Shown here in pieces: positions 17,430 through 25,432 of a stretch of 42,091 nt of DNA. Under the pieces are notes generated by a model. The model was given only the letters and a program-made list of their open reading frames with translations. It was not told the DNA's origin and searched no databases. Source of the DNA: Pelatocladus maniniholoensis HA4357-MV3. Its GTDB lineage: Bacteria; Cyanobacteriota; Cyanobacteriia; Cyanobacteriales; Nostocaceae. A program made the translations under genes and the position numbers. The stretch's first letter is position 1; each line of letters starts with the position of its first letter. Location: assembly GCA_019359115.1 (NCBI GenBank), contig JAHHHW010000121.1:1-42091 (forward strand), given 5' to 3'.

Positions 17430-17820
17430 GATCACAAACCCCACGCCTAAAGGCAGGGGCTTGAAAAGCCCTAATCTGAGCAGACTAAGTACATTTCGGC
17501 AAGCTCAATGCCTGCCTTGCGTACTACGTTAGAGGCAAGAGTCTAAAGCTAGGGGCTTCCTATGAAGATATGACATTTTGTACTTGTACCCTTCGGGATC
17601 TTGCTACAACTGTGTGGTGGGGCATCCCGTGCAGTTTAAACAAAGCTCAGTTAATGTCCGTGCCTAAACTGGGAGTCGCTGAGAAGCCCAGACCAATACC
17701 TTGCGGTAGTGCGGAAAGATGTCACCAGGTTTATCCTGTCTATTAAAAAACGTGGGAGGGTGAGAACCCCCAGCCTTTAGGTAGGGGATGAAACCTGAAT
17801 CAACAAGTTTTAACTTGTTG
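17430..17820 (+). mobile_element. ORF-less IS200/IS605-type element (PATE/MITE-like) with TnpB-type right end
   Basis: The two ends carry matching subterminal hairpins. The left reads AAACCCCACGCCTAAAGGC then AGGGGC (17437-17460); the right reads GAACCCCCAGCCTTTAGG then TAGGGGATGAAAC (about 17764-17794). The right-end segment matches the one at 41978-42020, which reads GTGAGAACCCCTGCC and ends GGGGATGAAAC. No tnpA or tnpB fits in the 350 bp between. The interior resembles the 3' non-coding part of cyanobacterial tnpB genes (for example AACTGGGAGTCGCTGAGAAG at about 17667-17686). Six bases after the right end comes a hairpin, CAACAAG-TTTTAA-CTTGTTG (17801-17820). Confidence 0.65.
17590..17794 (+). 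ncRNA. Orphan TnpB-type omega-RNA (reRNA) scaffold, candidate
   Basis: In TnpB systems the guide RNA covers the 3' end of tnpB and the right end of the element, and the guide is the flanking DNA. This stretch has the expected scaffold-like sequence and ends exactly at the right end, but no tnpB precedes it. If transcribed, the guide would begin at 17795. Boundaries are approximate and transcription is unproven. Confidence 0.4.
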
Positions 17821-18233
17821 TTTGTGTTTCGTTGTTTGTGTTTCAGTGTTTGACATAATTAAATGTACTAACACAGGATGAAAAACTCCAAACAACAAAT
17901 GTGTTAGTAAACCAAAGTAGCCGTACAGCCTAAAAATAGGTCGAGGCGGGTAGGACTGTTTGAGCCAGTCAAAGCCTAATAAGGCAGAACAACGTTGCCT
18001 TGGCGTTAGCCTTCCCGAAGGGTAGTGCGGATTTATCCCACATAGCAACAACAGTTCATTATCCTGATTTTTCAAATCCAGGAGAGTTCAATAAATAATC
18101 CTGCTGCCTTCAGCCGCAGGAATATTCAAAGCTTCACTAGGCTCAAACTACAATTAAAGTAAAGATAATCCTAGTTGAAATTGTTTAGATATTGCCTAAG
18201 TAAGGCTTTTTGTTGTTTATTCATGAGGTGAAC
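17821..18233. other. Gap upstream of the small basic protein gene
   Basis: Contains two near copies of GTTGTTTGTGTTTC (about 17817-17843), a repeat-like stretch around 18000-18030 (GCGTTAGCCTTCCCGAAGGG) and a hairpin CCTGC...GCAGG near 18101-18121. A 91-codon minus-strand frame at 17800-18075 overlaps the mobile element and has no family features, so it is not called. Confidence 0.5.
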
Positions 18234-18398
18234 ATGGCTAAGCGCCGCAATCCGAAAAAAGAAAAGGCGCTACGGAACCAGGCATATGCCCGGAAGTTTC
18301 GTAAACGGACTACTACAGGAAGAATGCAGAGAAGGTTCCAACAAAGACCGCCGAAGAGTGAAGAGGATGAGGGAGCAGCAGCAGTTGACCCTGAATAA
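18234..18398 (+). CDS. Small basic protein of unknown function, cyanobacterial
   Basis: A 54-residue protein starting at 'MAKRRNPKKEKALRNQAYAR', with a clear GAGGTG ribosome site seven bases before the ATG (an earlier in-frame start at 18210 lacks one). The first 35 residues are strongly basic, and the tail is acidic (EEDEGAAAVDPE). Such a composition suggests RNA or ribosome contact, but no known domain is recognised and no function is claimed. A terminator hairpin follows 45 bp after the stop. It is convergent with argH. Confidence 0.7.
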   Translation: MAKRRNPKKEKALRNQAYARKFRKRTTTGRMQRRFQQRPPKSEEDEGAAAVDPE

Positions 18399-18442
18399 TT
18401 TCCCTACTCAAAAAATTGCTCTTTTTTTGTTTTAGTTGTTAG

Positions 18443-18465
18443 GGCGTATATACCTACGCCTTTTT
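18443..18465 (+). terminator. Rho-independent terminator after the small basic protein gene
   Basis: Stem GGCGTA (18443-18448) and TACGCC (18455-18460) with a 6-nt loop, directly followed by TTTTT (18461-18465). Confidence 0.75.
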
Positions 18466-18473
18466 AATAGCAT

Positions 18474-18501
18474 GTAGAGACCGTAAATTTACGGTCTCTA
18501 C
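18474..18501. repeat. 28-bp perfect palindrome overlapping the argH stop
   Basis: GTAGAGACCGTAAA (18474-18487) is followed immediately by its reverse complement (18488-18501). The argH stop codon (18498-18500) lies inside it. I recall GTAGAGAC...GTCTCTAC palindromes with varying centres as dispersed repeats in Nostocales. Confidence 0.85.
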
Positions 18502-19886
18502 AATTGTGCAATTTGAGTGCGCGCATTCATGATTGCTGTTCTTACCTGATCAAAACCTGTACCACCATAGCTGTTACGCGCAGCAACTACTTTCCGAGGG
18601 GATATTGCTTCGTAAATGTCTTCTGCAAATGCGGGATGAAGTTGTTTCCACTCTTGCAACGTTAAATCCTTGAGGAGTTTGCCAGCAACAATACTGGTTT
18701 TTACGACCTTTCCTACAAGATTGTATGCTTCTCGGAATGGTACACCTCTCGCTGCTAGGTAATCTGCGACATCAGTAGCATTGGAGAAGTCTTCACATAC
18801 TGCTTGTGCTAAACGCTGGGTGCGAAATTCCAAACCTTCTCGTAGCAAAATTGTCATTGCTTCCAGACATGCTTTGATAGTGTTAACGCTATCAAATAGA
18901 CCTTCTTTGTCCTCTTGTAAATCTTTGTTGTATGCCAAGGGTAGTCCCTTCATGATTACCAACAACCCTTGGAGATGACCAAAGACACGCCCAGTTTTAC
19001 CCCGCACTAATTCTGGTACATCGGGGTTTTTCTTTTGGGGCATGATGCTCGAACCTGTTGCACAGCTATCTTTCAGGGTAACAAAACCAAACTCTTCAGA
19101 TGCCCAAAGAATTATTTCTTCGCTAAGACGGCTCAGGTGAACCATGATTAAGCTAGCAGCACATAAGAATTCGATCGCAAAATCGCGATCGCTCACTCCA
19201 TCCAAGCTATTAGCATAAGCGCTATCAAAATGCAATAGTTGGGCTGTATAATGGCGATCAATTGGGAAAGTAGTTCCAGCTAACGCACCACAACCTAAAG
19301 GAGAGATGTTCACTCGCTTCTGGACATCTCCCAACCGTTCCCAATCCCGTTGTGTCATTTGAAAGTATGCCAACAAGTGGTGAGCTAAACTTAGAGGCTG
19401 GGCGCGTTGTAAGTGAGTGTAACCAGGGATTAAAGTTTCAACGTGATTCTCAGCAATATCTAAAAGGACACTTTGGAATTCTCGTAGTCGCTGGCAAATT
19501 TGTTGAATTTGGTCGCGTAAGTACAATCTAGTATCTGTTCCTACTTGGTCATTACGAGAGCGTCCAGTGTGTAACTTCTTACCTATATCACCAATGATTT
19601 CCACAAGGCGATGCTCAACAGCAAAGTGTACATCCTCTGCTTCAATTCCAGGGTTAAACTTGCCTTGGCGATATTCTTGGCGAATCTGTTCTAAACCAGC
19701 AACTAATTGTTCTCCTTCTTCAGGAGGAATGATACCGCATTTAGTTAGCATCTGAGCATGAGCAACAGAGCCAGTCAAATCATATTCGATTAATTCAATG
19801 TCAAAACTAATACTTGCATTAAAGCGGGCGATCGCAGGATGTAAAGCTGATTCAAATCGCTGACTCCAAGTTTGCTGTTCAGTCAT
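18498..19886 (-). CDS. argH: Argininosuccinate lyase
   Basis: ArgH splits argininosuccinate to arginine and fumarate, the last step of arginine synthesis. The 462-residue product has the normal length and the fumarase/aspartase superfamily signature '[12 protein letters not shown]' (about residues 276-287, containing the catalytic Ser loop), preceded by '[18 protein letters not shown]' (about 107-124) and '[12 protein letters not shown]'-like '[18 protein letters not shown]'. All appear intact. The ATG lies just after a block of GGGGA-type heptamer repeats, which occupy the region where the promoter would be. Its product feeds cyanophycin, whose genes cphB and cphA lie 6-10 kb to the right. 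Confidence 0.96.
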   Translation of the reverse strand: MTEQQTWSQRFESALHPAIARFNASISFDIELIEYDLTGSVAHAQMLTKCGIIPPEEGEQLVAGLEQIRQEYRQGKFNPGIEAEDVHFAVEHRLVEIIGDIGKKLHTGRSRNDQVGTDTRLYLRDQIQQICQRLREFQSVLLDIAENHVETLIPGYTHLQRAQPLSLAHHLLAYFQMTQRDWERLGDVQKRVNISPLGCGALAGTTFPIDRHYTAQLLHFDSAYANSLDGVSDRDFAIEFLCAASLIMVHLSRLSEEIILWASEEFGFVTLKDSCATGSSIMPQKKNPDVPELVRGKTGRVFGHLQGLLVIMKGLPLAYNKDLQEDKEGLFDSVNTIKACLEAMTILLREGLEFRTQRLAQAVCEDFSNATDVADYLAARGVPFREAYNLVGKVVKTSIVAGKLLKDLTLQEWKQLHPAFAEDIYEAISPRKVVAARNSYGGTGFDQVRTAIMNARTQIAQL

Positions 19887-20022
19887 GTTTGGGGACTGGG
19901 GGTCGGGGAAAGGGGATCAGGGAAAGGGGATTGGGGATAAGGGATACATATTCAGTGATCAGTGATCAGTTGTCAAATTAAACTGTTAACTGGTAACTGA
20001 ATCATTGATTCATGCCCAACAA
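19887..20022. repeat. Heptamer repeat block upstream of argH
   Basis: Runs of GGGGAAA/GGGGATT/GGGATA units (19893-19946), then overlapping CAGTGAT repeats (19953-19970). Similar CAGTGATCAGT segments recur near 34238-34282. Confidence 0.7.
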
Positions 20023-20208
20023 CTAACCAAAACTTGTCAGATTCCGAATCATATAACCAATTGCCAATCCAATCAATAGCGCCCAAGCTTGACCTGATTG
20101 TACAAAATGCGTAAAGGCTTTTTGCATTTGACCAATAAGGTTTGGATCAGTAACATTTTGAGCTAGGATAGTCAAATTTTCCGGTAAATGCCAAATTAAC
20201 TGAGACAT
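20023..20208 (-). CDS. Small single-span membrane protein, unknown function
   Basis: A 61-residue protein starting 'MSQLIWHLPENLTILAQNV'. The last third ('WALLIGLAIGYMIRNLTSFG') forms one predicted transmembrane helix; the N-terminal half is amphipathic. A TTG one codon earlier could also start it, but the ATG is preferred. It lies upstream of argH in the same direction with a repeat block between. No family is recognised. The composition and lack of rare features make it a plausible gene, though short. Confidence 0.5.
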   Translation of the reverse strand: MSQLIWHLPENLTILAQNVTDPNLIGQMQKAFTHFVQSGQAWALLIGLAIGYMIRNLTSFG

Positions 20209-20278
20209 CAAATTAAGTACCTAAATAAAATTAATTAGACATTGTTGATTCTTCTGTTCCCCGTTCCCCGTTCCCTTC

Positions 20279-20347
20279 TTACGTCGATATACTGATGGTT
20301 AGCCAAAAGCTCAAGGCAAAGGCAGCTAACGTGAGCAAAAATTTCAT
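20279..20347 (-). CDS. Possible 22-residue hydrophobic peptide
   Basis: ATG to TAA encodes MKFLLTLAAFALSFWLTISI plus two residues: one basic residue then a single hydrophobic helix, as in small membrane peptides. There is no strong ribosome site. It sits between larB and the 61-residue membrane protein, in the same direction. It may equally be chance. Confidence 0.3.
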   Translation of the reverse strand: MKFLLTLAAFALSFWLTISIST

Positions 20348-20397
20348 AATTTAATTATATTTTCTACTATTTATATAAGTAATATCACTGTAATAAC

Positions 20398-21186
20398 TCA
20401 AGAATCAGGCGATGCCATCCGTAATTTCTCGGCTGTTCGCAAAATTTGCCCTGCTAGAACTGCTGCACCAAAACCATTATCAATATTCACTACACCGATT
20501 CCCGCAGCACAAGAGTTGAGCATTGTCAATAGAGGGGCTAAACCTCCAAAACTTGCACCATAACCGATACTAGTAGGAACAGCAATCACAGGACAGTCTG
20601 CTAAACCTGCTACTACACTGGGTAAAGCGCCCTCCATACCTGCTACAACAATTAACACTGATGCTTGCGAGATCACGTGGCGGTTACTCAGCAAGCGATG
20701 AATCCCGGCGACTCCCACATCCCAGAGACGTTGGACGCAAAAACCAGAAAGTTCTGCGGTGACAGCAGCTTCTTCAGCTACGGCTAAATCGGCTGTACCA
20801 GCAGAAAGAATGCCAATTGTGCCAGAAAAACTTGGTTCGATAGTGGGGGGAGCGATCGCACAAATTCGTGCTGATTCGTAATATCGTAAATCTCTTACTT
20901 TGGGTTGTAGTGCTGCGTAAATCTCTGGAGTAATGCGAGTCGCCATCACAACAGGGTTACGTAGACGCATCACCTCCATAATTTGAGCGATTTGATCGGG
21001 AGTTTTACCAGGACCCCAAATCACTTCCGGAAAGCCAGTTCTTAAAGCGCGATGATTATCAACTTTGGCAAACTCACCCACGGGTTCATAAGCTAAATGT
21101 TTGAGTTCATCTAGTGCAACATCTAGAGAAACATTACCATTAGCGACTGCTTGGAGGAGCGATCGCAAATTTCTATCATTTGTCAT
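20398..21186 (-). CDS. larB: LarB-like pyridinium-3,5-biscarboxylic acid mononucleotide synthase
   Basis: LarB carboxylates and hydrolyses nicotinic acid adenine dinucleotide in the first step of nickel-pincer cofactor synthesis, and is related to PurE. The 262-residue product has the family start 'LLQAVANGNVSLDVALDEL', the middle 'RTGFPEVIWGPGKT' and the PurE-like C-terminal half with 'GTADLAVAEEAAVTAELSG' and 'GMEGALPSVVAGL', followed by 'PTSIGYGASFGG'. All appear complete. LarC and LarE, usually needed for the cofactor, are not in the window. The first codons (MTND) come from a tract of TTTGTCA/TTGGTCA heptamers that also covers the leader (21183-21214). Confidence 0.88.
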   Translation of the reverse strand: MTNDRNLRSLLQAVANGNVSLDVALDELKHLAYEPVGEFAKVDNHRALRTGFPEVIWGPGKTPDQIAQIMEVMRLRNPVVMATRITPEIYAALQPKVRDLRYYESARICAIAPPTIEPSFSGTIGILSAGTADLAVAEEAAVTAELSGFCVQRLWDVGVAGIHRLLSNRHVISQASVLIVVAGMEGALPSVVAGLADCPVIAVPTSIGYGASFGGLAPLLTMLNSCAAGIGVVNIDNGFGAAVLAGQILRTAEKLRMASPDS

Positions 21187-21287
21187 TGGTTATTGGTCAT
21201 TGGTCATTTGTCATCGAAAAGAGACTTGTTAAATAATTCTTCCTTGTCCTCCTTGTCCTCCTTGTCTCCCAATCTCCCCACCTTAAT
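21187..21287. repeat. Heptamer and 9-mer repeats between the binding-protein gene and larB
   Basis: Contains GGTCATT-type heptamers, then CCTTGTCCT nonamers (21241-21268). The 21-nt segment 21219-21239 is identical, inverted, to 37475-37495 inside the Cu ATPase gene. Confidence 0.75.
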
Positions 21288-23087
21288 TCAATTCTCCTCA
21301 GCAATTTTTAGCTCATACAAATTCCAGAATGGTCCGCCGAGAGCAGTATATTTTATTCCTTGGAAGCGATCGCGTACTGCTTGTAAATCTAATCTTTCTA
21401 CCAAGTGAATAAATGGCAATTGTTCTGAGGCTATGCGCTGATATTGATAATAAATTTCTTTGCGTTTGTTTTCATCTATTTCTTGAGCTCCCTTAATGTA
21501 AAGTTGGTCAATTTCCTTTTCCCAGTCAGAAACTTCCCACCCCGTCATCGGTGGATCGCCTGGTTGGGGACCAAGATTAAATGCATGGGATGCACCCTTA
21601 ATTCTCCAAATATTGCTAGCACTATGAGGTTCAACACCGCCTCCTGCAAAACCACCAAGATAACAATCCCAATCTTGGCTAACTTTGAGTTTTTCCAGAT
21701 ATGCGTTAAAACTAAGAATTTGTAGATCAACTTCAATGCCAATCTTTGCTAAATCTTGTCTAATTTGTGCTGCCATATCTCCCCTGACTTTCCTTTCGGC
21801 ATTTGTCAGCAAGGTGAATCTAACTGGATTACCATCCTGATCAACTAATTGATTTTGAGCATTGTATTTAAAGCCTGCTTGTCGAAGTAATTTTTTTGAT
21901 TTTTCTGGATCGTGATTGTAGACTTTTAAGCCTTTTTCTGGAGGTAGATAGTAAGGACTCTTAACATAAACAAAAGAGTTTTGTAACTCGCCTATTCCGC
22001 GAAAGGCGTTTGTTTTCATTGTTTCACGATCAAGGGCATAAGCTATTGCTTGCCTAAACTCTTTTTTATTAAACCAACGAGACTTAGTTGGGTTTACAAA
22101 AGGTTGACCTTGAGAATTTTTAGCTTTACTAAGATTGAAAGCAATAAAAGTAGTGCTAGTATCCGGGCCACCATTATAAATTTTAAACTTTGTCCGTTTT
22201 TCTTCTCGTTTTAATAAACTAAAACCTTCGGGAGGAACTTCGAGATCATCCAACTGTCCAGAACGGAAACTGATGAGTTGGTTATCAGTGGATTCAATAA
22301 TTTGATATATTAACCGTTCTATATAAGGTTGAGGATTTCCTTGAGCATCTTTACGCCAGTAGTATGGATTGCGTCGGAATATAACTCGTTGACTGGGTAT
22401 ATAAGTTTCCATTACGTAAGGCCCATTACCAATAATTTTTTTGGGATCAGTGCCTGTTGTCCACATTGTCAAAAAGTTGGGATTACCACTTTGATCGGTG
22501 GTGTGGACAGATTCCTTGAGAGCATGAGCAGGCAAAATTGTAATTCCACCTACCCATCTTAAAAAAGGAGCAAATGGTTCTGGGACAGTGAATTCTACTT
22601 TCAGATCATCTATTTTTCGGACTTTGGGAGTATCACCGCGCGCATTAATTCTCAAAGAATCTTTTGTTGGTGTGGGTATTTTGGGGTTGAGGTAAATGTC
22701 GTTGTAGCTAAAAATAATATCATCCGCAGTCATCGGTTTCCCATCTGACCACTTGAGTCCTTTTTTAAGGGTAATGACAACTCGTTGTCCATTGTCAGAA
22801 AGTTCCCAAGATTCAGCTAAACCAGGTTCTAGCTGAGTGGTGAGGGGGTTTTCGTTAATTAATGAGTCATAAAGTGGACCAAAAACGCTATAGAACGACT
22901 CATTTAGCGCAGGATTAAAAGTTGAAGGCTCACCCAGAACAGCAGTTATCATTTGCGGTACTTGAGCAGCTTTTGTTTGATAATTATTTGGGTTGCAAGC
23001 AACGGTTACAAAGATGCTGATCAAAGCCAGAATTAGTAATAAGCGAAAATGCTTAATAGGACGAAGGATATTAGTAAAGCTCATCAT
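21288..23087 (-). CDS. ABC transporter substrate-binding lipoprotein, peptide/nickel (SBP_bac_5) family
   Basis: The 599-residue protein has a signal peptide with a lipobox (VTVAC, cysteine near residue 31), so it is exported and lipid-anchored. The mature part is a family-5 solute-binding protein: 'EPSTFNPALNESFYSVFGPLYDSL' (about 53-76), 'LAESWELSDNGQRVVITLKKGLKWSDGKPMTADDI' around residues 89-124 and 'RQAIAYALDRE' near 345-355. These proteins deliver oligopeptides or similar solutes to an ABC permease. No permease or ATPase gene is adjacent, so partners must be elsewhere. It is larger than many relatives (about 530). The 5' side borders a two-hairpin repeat (23115-23164). Confidence 0.9.
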   Translation of the reverse strand: MMSFTNILRPIKHFRLLLILALISIFVTVACNPNNYQTKAAQVPQMITAVLGEPSTFNPALNESFYSVFGPLYDSLINENPLTTQLEPGLAESWELSDNGQRVVITLKKGLKWSDGKPMTADDIIFSYNDIYLNPKIPTPTKDSLRINARGDTPKVRKIDDLKVEFTVPEPFAPFLRWVGGITILPAHALKESVHTTDQSGNPNFLTMWTTGTDPKKIIGNGPYVMETYIPSQRVIFRRNPYYWRKDAQGNPQPYIERLIYQIIESTDNQLISFRSGQLDDLEVPPEGFSLLKREEKRTKFKIYNGGPDTSTTFIAFNLSKAKNSQGQPFVNPTKSRWFNKKEFRQAIAYALDRETMKTNAFRGIGELQNSFVYVKSPYYLPPEKGLKVYNHDPEKSKKLLRQAGFKYNAQNQLVDQDGNPVRFTLLTNAERKVRGDMAAQIRQDLAKIGIEVDLQILSFNAYLEKLKVSQDWDCYLGGFAGGGVEPHSASNIWRIKGASHAFNLGPQPGDPPMTGWEVSDWEKEIDQLYIKGAQEIDENKRKEIYYQYQRIASEQLPFIHLVERLDLQAVRDRFQGIKYTALGGPFWNLYELKIAEEN

Positions 23088-23114
23088 TAATTAATATTCT
23101 TAATATTTTCATTT

Positions 23115-23164
23115 GCCCTCAACTGAAGTTGGGGCTAATAGCTAAAGTCAGCTTTTAGCTGACT
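23115..23164 (-). repeat. Two-hairpin palindromic element (family E, copy 2)
   Basis: Read on the minus strand: AGTCAGC-taaaa-GCTGACT (23164-23146), a linker GACTT then CTATTAGCCC, and a second hairpin GCCCCAACT-tc-AGTTGAGGGC (23135-23115). The backbone equals that at 8604-8653 while both stems differ and still pair. Confidence 0.75.
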
Positions 23165-23244
23165 AGAATTATTTTTATTCAAATCCCCTAATTTTAATTA
23201 TGGGGTTTCCTGTTCCCTGTTTCCTTATAAAACCAATTCATATT

Positions 23245-23724
23245 TTACTCCTGTGATAGTAAAACAACTGCATAGGCGCAAATACCTTGTTCTTCCCCAA
23301 CAGGGCCTAGTTTCTCGTTGGTAGTGGCTTTAATTCCGACTTGATTTGGTTGTAATTGCAAAACTCCTGCGATTTTTTCCTTCATTTTTTCAATATGAGG
23401 TTTTAATTTTGGACGTTCTGCTACTACCACCGAATCTATATTTCCTATTTGCCAACCTTGTTTATGAATCAGTTGGTCTACTTTACTCAATAACACTAAA
23501 CTATCTGCTCCTGCCCATTGGGGATCGCTAGGGGGAAAATAATGTCCGATATCTCCCAAGGATAAAGCTCCGAGCATCGCATCCATAATCGCGTGCGTCA
23601 GGACATCAGCATCACTATGTCCCAGCAAACCCAGAGAGTGAGGAATATTGATTCCGCCAAGAATCAAGGGGCGATCGCTCACCAGTCGATGCATGTCATA
23701 ACCATTGCCAATCCGAATGTTCAT
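23245..23724 (-). CDS. ispF: 2-C-methyl-D-erythritol 2,4-cyclodiphosphate synthase
   Basis: IspF makes the cyclic diphosphate in the MEP pathway for isoprenoids (and so carotenoid and chlorophyll side chains). The 159 residues are the usual length. The metal ligands are visible: 'GYDMH' with Asp10 and His12, and '[16 protein letters not shown]' with a further His near residue 44. '[12 protein letters not shown]' and the C-terminal '[17 protein letters not shown]' are family signatures. There is no ribosome site; the leader is a TCAAGTGTCAATTG-type direct repeat. trmD lies upstream in the same direction. Confidence 0.96.
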   Translation of the reverse strand: MNIRIGNGYDMHRLVSDRPLILGGINIPHSLGLLGHSDADVLTHAIMDAMLGALSLGDIGHYFPPSDPQWAGADSLVLLSKVDQLIHKQGWQIGNIDSVVVAERPKLKPHIEKMKEKIAGVLQLQPNQVGIKATTNEKLGPVGEEQGICAYAVVLLSQE

Positions 23725-23738
23725 TTGTTAGTTGTTGC

Positions 23739-23806
23739 TCAAGTGTCAATTGTCATTAGTTATTGGTCTAGAGTCAAAAGTCAAGTGTCAATTGTCATTA
23801 GTTATT
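23739..23806. repeat. 26-bp direct repeat between trmD and ispF
   Basis: Identical 26-bp copies at 23739-23764 and 23781-23806, starting TCAAGTGTCAATTGTCATTA. The second contains the stop codon of trmD, so the last residues of TrmD are encoded by repeat sequence. Confidence 0.85.
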
Positions 23807-24523
23807 CATTTCCTCTTGTCTCCCCTCTTTTTCCTGCTTTTCCTCTAGCCAAGCTTTGAGCAAATCTGGACGGCGATCGCCTGTTCTTTGAATTTGTTGT
23901 TTTAATCGCCACTTAGCGATTTCAGTATGATTGCCAGACAGCAGTACATCTGGTACTTTCAAACCACGGAAATTTGCTGGACGGGTGTACTGAGGATAAT
24001 CTAATAACCCTTCTTCAAAACTTTCTGATTGGAGGGACTCGGCTTTACCAACAGTTCCTGGTAAAAGGCGCATCACACCATTAATCAAAGCCATTGCTGG
24101 AATTTCCCCGCCTGTGAGAATAAAATCACCCAAGGATACTTCACGGGTCACTAAATGTAGTACTCGCTCATCTACACCTTCATAGTGACCACAAATCACT
24201 ACCAATTGCTCGTAATTGGTCGCTAATTCCCGTAATAGAGGTTGATTCATCGTTTGTCCTTGAGGACTCATCATAATCACCTCTCTTTTGGGTAAAACAG
24301 GTAGAGACTCAATCGCAGCAAAAATTGGTTCTGGCTTCATTAGCATTCCGACACCGCCACCGTAGGGTTCGTCATCAACTTTGCGATGCTTGTCGGTAGT
24401 AAAGTTGCGAGGATTGATCAAATTCACCTGAGCAATCTGTTTGGTCAAGGCTTTACCAATTAGCCCTGAACTAAGAATAGAGGTAAAACAATCAGGAAAT
24501 AGCGTAACTATATCAAAGCGCAC
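23798..24523 (-). CDS. trmD: tRNA (guanine-N1-)-methyltransferase TrmD
   Basis: TrmD methylates G37 of tRNAs read next to the anticodon, using S-adenosylmethionine, and prevents frameshifting. The 241-residue product shows the SPOUT knot elements: 'LFPDCFTSILSSGLIGKAL' near the start, 'DDEPYGGGVGMLMKPEP' (about 51-67), 'VVICGHYEGVDERV' (about 108-121) and 'SLGDFILTGGEIPAM' (about 130-144). The start codon is GTG. The last 15 residues are rich in Glu and Lys and extend slightly past the family core; a repeat overlaps the stop. It is upstream of ispF (73-bp gap), perhaps cotranscribed. Confidence 0.96.
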   Translation of the reverse strand: MRFDIVTLFPDCFTSILSSGLIGKALTKQIAQVNLINPRNFTTDKHRKVDDEPYGGGVGMLMKPEPIFAAIESLPVLPKREVIMMSPQGQTMNQPLLRELATNYEQLVVICGHYEGVDERVLHLVTREVSLGDFILTGGEIPAMALINGVMRLLPGTVGKAESLQSESFEEGLLDYPQYTRPANFRGLKVPDVLLSGNHTEIAKWRLKQQIQRTGDRRPDLLKAWLEEKQEKEGRQEEMNN

Positions 24524-25432
24524 AGTATTTCGTATTGGAGAACACTAATCTTAAAATTGGAATGTCTAGCACAGTACGGCAGCAATAGTTAGATAGTTAA
24601 TAAATAAAGCCAAAAAAGTAGATGCTATGCTGATTAAATTTTTCTGCCGGGGTTTCCAAAAATTGCTGCCACAGGCGAGGACTTTTGGTATTCCCCTTAT
24701 TGTCTACCTAACAAATACATTGTCTAAACGAGCGTCTACAGCATAGCTGCTTTTTAGCACTGACAACTAGCCAATGTTGTACAAAATATACAAGAGCTTG
24801 GTTGTGTGTATCTATAGGAGTACTAGAAACAGTTGGATTCTATGGGTCAACAAAAGTTTTTCTAATTACTTAATTTATGTTTAAATATTGTCACATCTAA
24901 ATTTAAATTAATCTTCTGACTAGGTTAACAACTTCCAGGATGCATCGAACCAGCCTCAAAGAAAAAGTGTGTCAATATCTGTTTCTGTTTCCCAAAGTTA
25001 AAGGAGACACTCAAACAGACAGTTATTACTCAAGGAATACGCTATTAGGCGTGTACAGAACAATGGCATTGCGACGGCAGTCATCACAACAAGATTTTAT
25101 TGACTATAACCATAAATCTGTCGCCAGGAGGATCGGGAATCGGAGATCGGGGATTGGAGATTCTCCAGAGGAGATGCTACGCGTAGACGCGCAAGCGAAT
25201 TCTCACAGAGTACGGGGTTCGGGGATTCTCCAAAGGAGACGCTATGCGGACAGGTATTGGGCAGAAAAAAATCACCAATTACCCATTACCAATTACCCAT
25301 TACTAATTACCCATTACCCATTACCCATTACCAATTGCCTAAAGCACTGTCCTTGGCAAGAGGCGAGGCGCGGAAATTATTAGGCTGCTGCTGTTGTAAT
25401 TTTCACCTGAAGTTGTTGACAGGAGAAACACA
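24524..25432. other. Divergent gap upstream of cphB with a repeat block
   Basis: The left 600 bp show no supported gene and should hold promoters for trmD and cphB. From about 25128 it is repeat sequence. A 147-codon plus-strand frame (24940-25383) runs from unique sequence into the repeats and has no family features, so it is not called. An AGGAGA ribosome site for cphB lies at about 25421-25426. Confidence 0.55.
25128..25345. repeat. Dispersed repeat block with TTACCCA heptamer array
   Basis: Contains ATTCTCCAGAGGAGA (as in the blocks at 10.48, 33.94 and 37.63 kb), then GCTACGCGTAGACGCG, a second CTCCAAAGGAGACGC copy, and an array of about ten TTACCCA/TTACCAA heptamers at 25273-25338. Confidence 0.85.

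Noticed and set aside
17800-18075. 91-codon minus-strand frame
   Set aside because: Overlaps the mobile-element hairpin and repeat-like sequence; composition and length fit chance.
25273-25338. Regular TTACCCA array as a possible CRISPR
   Set aside because: Units are seven bases with no spacers; this is a short tandem heptamer repeat common in these genomes.
24940-25383. 147-codon plus-strand frame before cphB
   Set aside because: More than half is repeat sequence (heptamers translated as PITNYPL-like units); no domain recognised and no support for a start.
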